Origin: Polytrichum commune | Lineage: Eukaryota; Streptophyta; Polytrichopsida; Polytrichales; Polytrichaceae | DNA: 64,000 nt | NCBI GenBank assembly: GCA_950295325.1 | Contig: OX485807.1 | Location: 34,688,440-34,752,439 of the forward strand | Direction: 5' to 3' | Shown here: positions 32,801 to 42,995 of the stretch, piece after piece | How the letters are laid out: each line of letters opens with the position of its first letter | Position numbering within the stretch: position 1 is the first letter of the stretch | Position numbers and translations under genes: made by a program | The notes under the pieces: generated by a model | The model's database searches: none | What the model was told of the DNA's origin: nothing | The model's input: the letters and a program-made list of their open reading frames with translations, nothing else

Positions 32801-35800
32801 ATTTTGTGAGCTTCAATCTTACCCTCGACCTTCCATCTGCAACACGTCCACATGTTCATTTGTATTGAAATGTTGTTATGTGTTACTTGTCCCTTGTTGA
32901 CAATAATTTAATGAATTTGCACCTAGCTCAAAAGATGGTAGAGAGGGTGCGAGTCTAGGTATTATGTGCATATTTGTTAACCTTTTGTTGTGAATTTCGA
33001 GAGTTTGAGGGCTTTAGAACTTTAGGGTAGCAATTCATTTATCCTTTTGTATTTCTGATTGTGTTGCAGAGCTCTAGACAACAACAATTTCACTGGAACT
33101 CTTGACCTTAATAATATCTCCAAAACCTTAATATCCTTGCAAACATCTAGCACGAATGGTACCCTAACTAACAACGGCGGTTCTGTTCATTCATTTAGCA
33201 TCACAAACAACAACATTGACACGGTTCTGTACAATGGGACTATCGCAGACCTTGGTTCTGGATTCAAGTAATACTCGTCACATTGGTGGACTTTGACTTG
33301 TAAATTATGGTTCAATGTAACTGTCAAAAGTCATGCTTTGTATGAAATTGGGAGAAGTAGGTCATTTAGGTTCATTGTAGTGCAACCATGGCCGTATTCA
33401 ACTCAATGAGCAACTGAAAGATTGTCTTTTACATTGAGGTGTTACAAATTTTTGTTGGGAAATAGGTTGATTTGGTTGTAAATGATCTATGTATGAAAGA
33501 CTAGTAGTGTAAAAGTGTGACATGTCCAGTGTTTTTTTAAATTGTCACTTGTCACCATGCTTTTTAGGCTTCGAGCTCCACATGGCCAAGGAAAATGACT
33601 TAACTCAAAAAGGTATTATTAAGGTATAGATTTATTGTGCTGATCATATACATTTCATTATTTGCAGTTTACAAGGCAACCCATTTTGCAACACTCAAGG
33701 ATCAACCGATTTGAAGAGATGTGTTTGCGAGCAAGTGTGTTATGATACAAGTAAATTTCAACTACCCCTGCTACCTAGATTGACTTGGACGGCCTTCACA
33801 TCTTGAGTTTCATGTACCGATATAATTGTCACATGTTCTGATTATTGTTGAGGTTGAAAAATGCCCTAAAATAAGAGAAGAAAAAAGAACTTTGATGTTG
33901 AAACAACTTGTTGCTTTTACCATTGGTGATTGAAATTGCACTAGATTTTTATGGGTGGAGAAATGCACATATACATATTCAAAGTTCTATTTGGTAGATG
34001 AAGTAGAGCGACATGTTATGAGTAGTATTAATTACATTGTTTTGTACCCTAACATTGACAATTGTTGTTTTGTTGCAGATTCTTTGGTTGCTGCACAATC
34101 AACACGGAATACGATAATCATTATTATAGTAGTAACTATAAGTGGTTTTATAATTATAGTAGGTGCTATCATCTCGGCTCTGTTATTTTGGCGCAGTCAA
34201 AGATACAAAAAACTCCTTCTTTTAGAGGTTCACAAAAGTAAGATACTTCACCTCTCTACCAGCTTTGAGAAGCTGTGATATTGATTTGCTCACACACCAA
34301 TAGATTGTGTAATTAAAACTCTCTGTGTAAAGTTGCTATCAGGTATTTAGTGACATTCAATCTAGTAAAATTTCGAAACCATGTTGACCACATCAAGTAT
34401 GACCTCACAATGCTCACAATTGTACATGTCCAAAATTTCCACAAAAATACGTGGAGGAAAGTGGGTTACAATACGTTGTAACTCTTTTATTGATTTCGTC
34501 ATTTTTGTGGACAATGTACAGAGTTCGCTGAGTATGATCTCAAACCGACATTATTTACTTACAGTGAGCTCCAAAAAGCTACTCGAGATTTCAATGTTGA
34601 CATGAAATTGGGCGAGGGTGGTTATGGCGCTGTCTATAAGGTTCCCTAATTTTACCTCATGTGGTGTGACAGAGCTATCTTAATATATTGCAGATTATCC
34701 TACCACTTATTCTATCAGAAAAATGATTCCAAAACTGTTTGCTTTGAATGGTATTTTACAAGTTCGGTTATAATTGACATGCTTGTCCGTTCACTGTATT
34801 TTGATGGCAGGGATGCCTCACAAATGGAAGCGAAGTGGCTGTAAAACAACTTTTCATTAAGCCTCGTCAAAATATCGACGAATTCTTGAATGAAGTGATC
34901 CTGCTTACAGGGGTAAAGCATAGGAATCTTGTGAAACTACAAGGCTGTTGCCTTCATGGAGATCGGAGGCTTTTGGTTTACGAGTTTATTGAGAACAATG
35001 ATCTTGCCCATGCTCTATTTGGTAAGTTGCTCAACATCTATGTTTTACCTCAGTTGCTCTAACTTAGGTCATACCTCAACAACTTCTATACATATTATGT
35101 ACACTGCTTTAGAAGTTGAAAAAGGTTAAACATATGTACTCACACCGAAAAAATCTCAATATTAAATATGAATGTTTGTTGTTTGCTATGTAGATCACAG
35201 AGGTGGGAGAATGTTGACTTGGCCCATGCGACTAAATATTTGTCAAGGGGTGGCTCAAGGCCTTCACTACCTACATGCGCTTGTCAAACCAAGAATCATC
35301 CATCGCGATATCAAAGCAAGCAACATCTTGTTAGACAAAAATCTTCAAGCATTGATTGCAGATTTTGGTTTAGCTTTGTTGTTCCCGGACGAGGAGACCC
35401 ATATGATGACGATGCACATTGCTGGCACCAAGTAAGTGATTTTGTGAGCTTAAGAAGTGAGACTGAATGTGATATTTAGTGTCACCAGTTCTAATGGTCT
35501 TGCTCGATACTAATTGTAAACCGCAGTGCAGTGTCACCAGTTCTAATGGTCTTGCTCAATACTAATTGTAAACCGCAGTGCAGTGTCACCAACACTAAAT
35601 GTTAACCCAACATTATTTGTCATTCCTTGTAATTTTTTATTGGGGATTATAGATTTACAGTGTTGCATTACTGTCACTTACCAAGTGAATTTTCATCCAA
35701 ATTTCAATCACCCATGACAATATTTCCTCACAAGTTGCTGATAAGAGAAGGTAGGGTTTTGGCCAATGGATGAACTCATCCACCATCCATGACAATATTT

Positions 35801-37102
35801 GTTGACATAAAACACCATATGACACTAAATAACATATTTAGTGTAGCCTTCATGTATTGGTTTAAATGAATGATTTTGATGTTTTTAGAGGAGGTTTTCC
35901 ACATACTTATATGTAGTCTTGAAAGAATGTAAAACTCCGATTTTGCAGAGGTTATTTAGCACCAGAGTATGCTACGACGGGCCAACTGAGTGAGAAGATT
36001 GATGTTTACAGCTTTGGGGTTCTTGTTCTTGAGATTGTAAGTGGAAGGAGAAATCTTGACTCGAAACTTTCAATGGACAAAGTGTACCTTCCGTCTTGGG
36101 TAAGCCTTCTTTACTACACTAAACATTGCATTTCGTGTCACCAATTCTATTTGTCTTGCTCAATACTAATTGTAAACCGCCCGTGTAGTGTCACCAACAC
36201 TAAATGTAAACCTAACATTATTTGTCATTCCTTGTAAATTTTTTTTTGGGGCATTATAGATTTACAACGTTGCAATAATTGTCACTCACTAAGTGACTTT
36301 TCATCCAAATTTCAATCATTCAGGACAATATTTCATCACATAAATGTTAGGATGCAACATATACCGAAAGTGGATGAACTAAAAGTAAGTTGGGATGATA
36401 GTATTTGTAAACTTATCCATAAGAAGTTTTATTAGAAAATTTACCACATGACACTAAATACAATATTTAGTGTCGTATTTGAATTTCCTTTGTGTTGAAC
36501 TCTCTTGGCAGGTAAAACCCCCATAAAAAAACAATCCGGCGCTAGTAAAATACACGCTGAATCTGAAAGACGATGATTCAATCATTCAAAAACTGTTTAA
36601 TCGTTGATAATCATGTGTGTCTGAAGCCAAAAAGAATCTGTGAAAATTTTCATAACTAGCATTCGACCTTGAGAGGTGAAGAAAGATTTTTGACAACAAA
36701 TTTTCTGCGCAGGCATGGAACCTACATGATGAAGGCAGACTCATGGATCTCGTCGATCCAGCACTCCAATTACACACTGATGAGGAAAACGCAGAGGTTT
36801 TACGAGTGATCAAAATCGCGCTTCAGTGTTTGCAAATGATCGGCGACAGGCGGCCGACCATGGCGCAAGTGATAACCATGCTACAAGGCGAGGTGGAAAT
36901 TGTGGTGGGGAAGAACAACGACTGGCACTCACTGCAACCGATTTTGAGTGCCGGGAGTTCAATGACATCAGGTCTTGGTGTGATTAAGGAGGATTTCAGC
37001 AGCGACCATACCCTCCGTGTTAACCCAATCTCCAGTTCTGTAAGTCATAGCGGAGTTAGTACTAGTACCATAGAGCTTTCTGAAATCCTTGAAACCAGAT
37101 GA
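26019..37102 (+). CDS. LRR receptor-like protein kinase, 17 exons, 822 aa
   Basis: A plasma-membrane receptor kinase that would bind an extracellular signal and phosphorylate Ser/Thr targets. Exons: 26019-26142, 28506-28710, 29689-29760, 30467-30541, 31145-31219, 31439-31585, 31949-32017, 32314-32391, 32731-32805, 33070-33267, 33668-33750, 34079-34237, 34522-34640, 34811-35021, 35194-35431, 35949-36099, 36713-37102. All introns are GT-AG and phases join without a stop (2469 nt). Residues 1 to about 33 are a signal peptide. A leucine-rich region with WRGVEC and [11 protein letters not shown]-type repeats follows, then a Cys-rich end (NPFC...RCVCEQVC), a membrane helix at about 412-438 and a kinase with GEGGYG 484-489, Lys505, Glu521, HRD 600-602, DFG 620-622 and APE 647-649. 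The ectodomain ([12 protein letters not shown]) resembles subfamily LRR-VIII-1; the kinase (AWNLHDEGR) resembles LRR-VIII-2. The signal-peptide exon lies 2.4 kb upstream and is supported by phase and hydrophobicity. Ligand unknown. Confidence 0.9.
26803..26836. repeat. (GA)n microsatellite in intron 1
   Basis: A 34-base alternating AG run inside the first intron of the receptor-kinase gene. Confidence 0.9.
27795..28380 (+). repeat. Tandemly repeated intron 1 segment
   Basis: Three diverged units share AAGCATG(C/T)T(A/G)CTC, a 'CATAAATC..ACTCG.CTCTTGT' block, and a 'GGGTCATGTG.(T/C)AAGGA' block. Anchors lie at about 27811, 27983 and 28258. A fourth AAGCATGTTGCTCC anchor occurs in intron 2 near 29545. 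No exon-like coding sequence is present. Confidence 0.65.
28722..29232 (+). repeat. Tandem duplication in intron 2
   Basis: 28723-28930 and about 29035-29232 are diverged copies. Shared blocks: TCAAGGCATCACCAC, TTTCTTCTTCAATTACC, TATCTGCCATG.ATGCCATGG, GCCAGCAGATTAACCTA, CCTGCTATGGAAT and CAGATTGGTTTCAT. The 94-bp MITE at 28944-29037 sits at the junction. Confidence 0.8.
28944..29037 (+). mobile_element. 94-bp Mutator-type MITE (family C), copy 1
   Basis: Nearly palindromic, with GGGCGAACCAACCC near the left end and its complement near the right. It is flanked by a 9-bp repeat TCAAGGCAT at 28935-28943 and 29038-29046. The second copy, at 61930-62023, is also exactly 94 bp with its own 9-bp duplication. 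Located in intron 2 of the receptor-kinase gene. Confidence 0.8.
31770..31890. mobile_element. TA-flanked MITE family A, partial copy in intron 6
   Basis: After TA (31768-31769), the left end CACTAAATAGTCCTATTAG is intact and GTGGGCCACATTAATTG follows. The right terminus is missing, so the end is approximate. Inside the intron between exons 6 and 7 of the receptor-kinase gene. Confidence 0.75.
35461..35843 (+). mobile_element. MITE family B, full copy in intron 15
   Basis: 383 bp. The right end ATATTTAGTG is followed by TA (35844-35845); the left end is mutated (GACTGAATGTGATATTTAG). A segment of about 54 bases near the left end is directly repeated (TGTCACCAGTTCTAATGG twice, at 35480 and 35530). 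Lies wholly in the intron between the DFG and APE exons. Confidence 0.85.
36117..36472 (+). mobile_element. MITE family B, full copy in intron 16
   Basis: 356 bp. The left end CACTAAACATTGCATTT and the right end, reverse-complemented, CACTAAATATTGTATTT match with few differences. TA precedes it (36115-36116); the right flank has decayed to TC. It starts about 17 bases after the exon 16 donor. Confidence 0.85.
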
Positions 37103-37385
37103 CAAACAACTCTTTTCAATGTTTTTGACCCGACCCAATGTACATATTTGCCCAAACAATTGATCTCAACTCCTACAATTGCGCTCGCATCCAAGATTAG
37201 GGAAGTGCCTGGTTCTAGCCCATCAATCTTGTGCAGATGTTGTGTATTTAGATCTTCACCCATTTTTTTGTAAGTAAAAGACACTTTGTTTCTCTGAGCT
37301 TCGCATGCGTTTCTATCAGAACATCTATTATCTCCCATTCTAGTGAATGGTGAACGACGTTGATTGTTGCCACATTGCATATAAT

Positions 37386-37665
37386 GAAAGAGGATATTAG
37401 CAGTGAGTCAGTGATCAAGCTTTTCTACACCTAATTTCTACTTTTGTAAGTCATAGCGACGTTAGTTACTAGCACTTTAGAGCTTCTGAAATCCTTGAAA
37501 CCAGTTGAGAAGTCTTCATTGCTACTCAATACACATATTTGCCCTCACTTTGATCTCAACTCCTCCCAATTGAGCCCACATCAATGACAGAAAGAGCCTG
37601 TTTCTGGCCCATTAAGCTTGTGCAGATGTTGTAAAATTCAGATCCTCACCAGTTTTTGGGGAAGT
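37386..37665 (+). pseudogene. Duplicated fragment of the receptor-kinase 3' end
   Basis: Aligns with 36984-37270, i.e. about the last 40 codons and the 3' flank. Shared: GTAAGTCATAGCG, CTGAAATCCTTGAAACCAG, TTGATCTCAACTCC, CTTGTGCAGATGTTGT. The coding part contains stops and indels, so it is dead. It suggests a past tandem duplication of the gene. Confidence 0.75.
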
Positions 37666-37767
37666 GTAATCCAGTTCGATCATCCATAGCAATATTCAGT
37701 TGAGTCTATGTGCTCGGTGGGGCCGGGAATAAGCCAAATGTTATAATATGTTTATTCTCACAGCAGA

Positions 37768-37985
37768 CGCGCATGGGACCCGTTGTCTTAAATCCGAAAT
37801 CGGCCTATGCAAGGCTAGCTTGGCCCACCTATCCTAGTAGAACAAGTTAGAAAGACAAATTTTAATAGCATGACACAACCCTTCGTGCATGGTAATTTAA
37901 GCATTAAGAACACTTGAGTGACTTTTGCGTTGCTTCTCATAAACTTAGGGTTTGGGACTCAACCCGTGGTTCCATCTGTTTTTCT
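37768..37985 (+). repeat. Dispersed repeat G, uninterrupted copy
   Basis: Matches 13346-13523 plus 14365-14392 and carries an intact CTCATAAAC where the other copy has the family D insertion. Function unknown. Confidence 0.7.
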
Positions 37986-38805
37986 TTAACCCCTAAATGC
38001 TCAAGCCTCACATTCCAATATTTGGGCATTTTCAGCACATGTGCTGAAAATTTCTATTATGTAGCTCAATAGAGTCTGTTTTTTTGAAATCCAACTGTAA
38101 TGATGTGAACTAGATTACAATATATTCTTGCTGTGAAAATTGAAGTCAATCAAACCACATTTGTTATGTCAAATCGACATACAAACATGGCCTTCGTTTG
38201 GGGGGCAACTAGAGAAAACTCTAATTTTTTTGTTGCATGACCATTTTAGTCGTGCCACATATTTGAGAAAGTTGACAACTTTGCAATAATATGTTATGTG
38301 GATGACAAATGAGCTACTCCCAAAAAGTTGGCTTCTTTTGAGCAAATTTAGATGAAGTCCGTTACCCTCAAAGTTGGAGGGCCATATGAGGTCATTTTTG
38401 GGAGATTTCCCTTTTTTCATGGAGCAAGCAACATGTGCAATAATTTTCCCCCAAATCCATCCGGTCAAGTTGTGCAGAACCGTCACCTTGTCCTAAGGGG
38501 AAAAAAACCAACCCCACCCAAATTGGGCATCATAAGTGAAAGATATTGGCTTTTAAATTCGACTCCTACATTTGGGCAACTCATGGGACCACCTCCCAAG
38601 ACAAGCAATGCCAACTTAACAAGAATCTCGTATGCTTGGAGCATGAGGTTTTTATATGTTATTTTGACCCACATGGTAGTTGGCACTACCCTACACCAAC
38701 AAATACCTTCCATCCACTTAGATTGCCACCTAACGGATCACATACCCCATCAGAATATTAGGTGGCGACCTATTTCAGATTGCATGAGCGGGTTAAGGAT
38801 AATTC

Positions 38806-39060
38806 TAGTGTACATATTTACTCTCAAATTGATCACAGCTCCCACCAAATATGCTCACATCGAAGACAAAAAAAAAACGAGAGCCTGTTTGTGGCCCATT
38901 AATCTTGTGCAAATGTTGCTTATTTAGACTTCATCACTTATTTGTAGGTGGAGCGTACTTTGTTTTGTACTCTTTACATGTGCATTATCAGAACATGCAT
39001 TGTCTCTCAATCTAGTGAATGGTGAAGAAAGAAATTTAATATCAACTTATTGCAAATAAT
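38806..39060 (+). pseudogene. Second duplicated fragment of the receptor-kinase 3' flank
   Basis: Aligns with 37140-37390: TGTACATATTT, GATC.CA.CTCC, GGCCCATTAATCTTGTGCA, ATTATCAGAACAT and TCTAGTGAATGGTGAA are shared. It is entirely 3'-flank sequence, so no coding part survives. The frame 38352-38927 overlapping it has no recognisable domain. Confidence 0.7.
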
Positions 39061-39062
39061 TA

Positions 39063-39337
39063 CATTAAATAGTCTTATTAGTGTGGGTCAAATATTAGCG
39101 TGAAAATAATTAGCGTGGGCCATACTATTCTTCTACTCAAGGTGGAATCAATGTGGGTTGAAGACTCTGAGTCTTAACTTAAGTCTTAATGAAGCCTATC
39201 GACCAACACTTTAGTCTTATAACTAATATTTAAAAGTAGCACAAAATAAAATAATCACCCACATTAATTCTTATTATGAGAATGAGCGCATGCTTTAGGA
39301 AATTACCATGGCCCACAATATTAGGGTTTATTTAGCA
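39063..39337. mobile_element. TA-flanked MITE family A, degraded copy
   Basis: Left end CATTAAATAGTCTTATTAG after TA (39061-39062); right end TTTATTTAGCA before TA (39338-39339). Inner GTGGGCCATACTA and GGCCCACAATATTAGG blocks. About 275 bp. Confidence 0.75.
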
Positions 39338-39339
39338 TA

Positions 39340-40347
39340 GTTTCCAAATGTCATCCAATCCATAGTTGCTCCTTGATGCATTGCCCAAACCGATTGCCCG
39401 TCCTATAAACTTCAATCATCAAAAACATTTAGCCAAGGGTAACCAAATGGAAAACACCCACTTTTCCTTCACATAAACGAACCATGAACCTAATTCTAGT
39501 GTGACTTACTGCATTCACTTGGGCTTCCAACTTTGGAATTACCGACATGAAGTCAATTTCATTTATTGACATGTGGACCTCAGTAAATGTGTCCCCGGGG
39601 GTGGACTCTTCATCGGAAACCTAAATGACATGCGTGAGTCACGATAAAATTACACCCCCTTATATGCAAGACGTTTATAGAGAAAAACAAATGTTTACAT
39701 ACTAATGACAAGCTGGAAAATGGGCTCATGTAATTATACCGAGCTTTTCAATTTAATGTGATAAATGCCTCCACTACATATACAAAATATACATCATGAA
39801 CTGACTTCTCCTTTATTACATGTAAAATGCTTGTTCACTTCTAATGAGAAAGTCATTCAACGTTTTTTTCATTCATAGCATGTAACTCAATGATTGCGTC
39901 AAATGAACAAAGACAAGAGCACAATAACTTAGCCACAATTTGGGGAGCAAAACTCAAGGAAGTCCATGAGCACTCCAAGAGCCTCTAGCTTGTCCTAGAA
40001 TGTTATCAAAGCATCAATTTAGAAGTTTTTTTCCCCAAAAGATATTAATTGTGTGTATCATCAAAACTAGATGAAATGTGTTTTGATTGGTTAAAACCAT
40101 GGGTTCTATGATATGATGGACAATGTTTAGAAATATCAAGTCAATAACCTTATTACTTTCCTTACATAGTAGATTTTAGAACAAAGAAAAATATATGATG
40201 TTTGAGCACTTCAAAATCCATAAAAAATGATGGTAGTAAATTCATATAAACCAATTGACAAGGCGGTTTGGAACTTTAGTAGTTACAAGAAGAAGAAGAA
40301 GTCCCACAAGACCTCTAGAGATACTTCAAAAAACACACCAACTTACT
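39340..40347. other. Intergenic, no gene seen
   Basis: AT-rich DNA with no supported gene. Confidence 0.45.
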
Positions 40348-40350
40348 TTA

Positions 40351-40850
40351 GGGCCACTTTACACACGAGACTTAGAGCCCGTGACCATCACACTTCAAGC
40401 ACTCTCATTGGTGGAAAAGGCGGAGCCGGTCCAAGTTCGCTTCACACTACGCATGAGGGACCAAGGGAGTATGTGAATGCAAGATGGAAGGAAAGTCTAC
40501 ATAGATTCCTACATGGCATCAAATGGATCATTTCATGGTCACTTGGACTATATTCACAAACCACCTCTTGGAGGTAGGTCTAACACAAAACTAGGAGACC
40601 ATGGCACTCCAAACGCTCACAAATGTTGATTTATTCTATTTTATCATGTGTGAGGGCCTGCATGAATAAAAATTCTTTGAGATAGCATTTGACTGAGGAC
40701 CCGGTCACACATGGCTGCACACTAAACTTGAGATGGGTCCGTGACCACACTACATTATGTTGGAGGTGTGTTGGGACGGCCTTGGGACACTTTCTTTCGG
40801 GCTCTCACAATTTCATGGTCACGGCTCTTGGCTCGTGTGTGAAGTGGCCC
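40351..40850. mobile_element. PIF/Harbinger-type MITE, 500 bp
   Basis: Ends GGGCCACTTTACACACGAG and (right, reverse-complemented) GGGCCACTTCACACACGAG are flanked by TTA at 40348-40350 and 40851-40853. Similarity continues inward (GAGCC.GTGACCAT). The TTA duplication and GGGC start are typical of Tourist-like elements. The open frame 40227-40577 is largely inside it and is not a gene. Confidence 0.85.
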
Positions 40851-42995
40851 TTAGGTTGATCAGTCCTTTAAGGGTTAAAGTGGATATTTACAAAAAGTTG
40901 GGGAATTGATGTCAATGGCAGCGCACACACGCAAGACGGGAAAAAACCGCGCATGAGATCTCAGTCGATGATGATGGAGGCGGGAAAGGGACGGTGGAAG
41001 TCTCCTCCAGCAGGCGGTAATGGCGTTCATGGGCCCCTCACAGGCACCCCCCGAACCTCGCGGGAGGAGGGCATGCAACACAATGGGGAACACACGTGGC
41101 AGAGAACATTGCAGGTGCACGGTCAGAAGCACAAACATGTCCAAATGTGCAGGAACTCCATTGTTGTGTGGTAAGGAGGGTCTGAAATGTTGATGGTGGT
41201 TGTGAGGAACATAGGACTGAACGTGCACTGAACCCCAGTAAACACGCACTGGTATTGTTGTGGTCCCTTGCACTGTGTGCGAATGTTATGCACGTGCTTG
41301 CATGTCCCGTAGAAGTGCGCACAACAGGGATATTGGGTATGCATTGCCCTCCAAAGCATGAAGAACAACCATATTGGATATGGTAAATGATCTGCACCTG
41401 CACGAAGAAGAGGGCACATGGGACTTCGTGCAAGGAGGTAGCAGGGAGGTCGAATGTTAAAGCAGTGCGATCTGGTGCAACCCTAGAAGCACAGTATGTG
41501 CACTACTGGGATGTGCGTGTGCGTGTTGGGACATAAATGCATGGGACTGATATTCATAGGGTTGTGCGCTATCTCACAAAATAGTGTTGCAATTGCAGAG
41601 TTTGCAGGGCCGCACTGTGTTGGTGCGCATGGTCGACAACAGAACCAACAACCGACACCGCACGCAATTTGCCGCGATGTTGAAAGACAACACAGAGGGC
41701 GAACCGAATCTGTAGGCCCCAGTGTGTGGCCGGACGAAAGGGAATTGCATGTGCACATGGCGGAAGGGTGGTGTGCGCACCATGGAACATGTCCCTATAG
41801 CCAAGGAGTAGTCGACACGCATAAATGACTGTGTGACCGAGGAACATCCTGGACTGTAGCCAACGTGTTCGGCGCGGAGACCTGCATATTTGTGGCACCT
41901 TGCTAACTTTGGTTGCGTGATCGTGGAATGCATTGTGCATGTAGGGTGCAAATCAAAGTGAACATTGGCGGCGGTCTACAAAAGGGGTTTCGCATGCCAA
42001 AAGAGTCGCAGTGCGAAAGGTATGAAACGCATGCACTGTGCCCTGCGGAAGTGCAAGCATGCACGAGGGTTGTGTGACATTGATGTCGTGTATATGCTGT
42101 GCATTGTGTGGAGTCTGTATGCCTCCGCCCAGACCCATGCAGCCATGTGAAGATGTATCTGGGAACGTGTGGTTCTGGGGGACGGCAGGTGTAGCGCATT
42201 CACATGGTTGTCAGAGTCTGCCTTGAATAGAGAAAATGGAAAGTGAAGAGGTTGTGTGGGAGATGGCCAAGATGGGTGTCGTAGGCGCATGCATGCACCG
42301 CCGCAAGGGGCAGGGGGTGTGAATGGGTCATAGTTGGCACAATGAGATTGGACACCGCATTGGCCGATTTCTAACAATGATAGTGTTTCCGTTGCATGGG
42401 GCAGGACAACAACCATTGTGGAAAGGCAAGAGGTTCGACGATTGGGGGAGCAGAAGGAAACCCAGGACAAGAAGCCACCGACCATCACCTCCGAACATTG
42501 CAACAACAAACACAGCGGGTAGAGGGCAAAGGGGGACAGGAACAGTGCACTGTGCAGGAACGATGGATAGGAACGCATACAGGGGGTGCTCCAGTGCAGC
42601 ATCCCCATACACAAAGGCAAGTGCACGCAGAATACAACGAATAGGAAACAATGTTTGCGCAATATTATGTGTTGCAGTGCATGATGTATGCAATACCCAT
42701 GTGCAGGGCAAGACATCACAGCGGACTATAGCAACAGCGAACACGGACGCCACCCACAATGCAAGACAATCACAAGCAAGATTTTTCTCCCCCATGCATG
42801 ATTTTATTTGGGTTGGTTTTGCAATTTGCCGGAGATTGCGCAATGTAGAAATGGGTTGTATGTGTTCAGTGATGGGTGCGGCAGAGATTGGCAGAGTTGG
42901 ATGGGAGGACATTGGTGCACAAAGAACCGGAAACACACACAGAGGACTTCCAGAGGTAAACCACAGTACTATGTCACTGTCGATGGGCACACACG

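Noticed and set aside
38352-38927. Open frame of 191 codons downstream of the receptor kinase
   Set aside because: No recognisable domain; its end overlaps a duplicated non-coding 3'-flank fragment.
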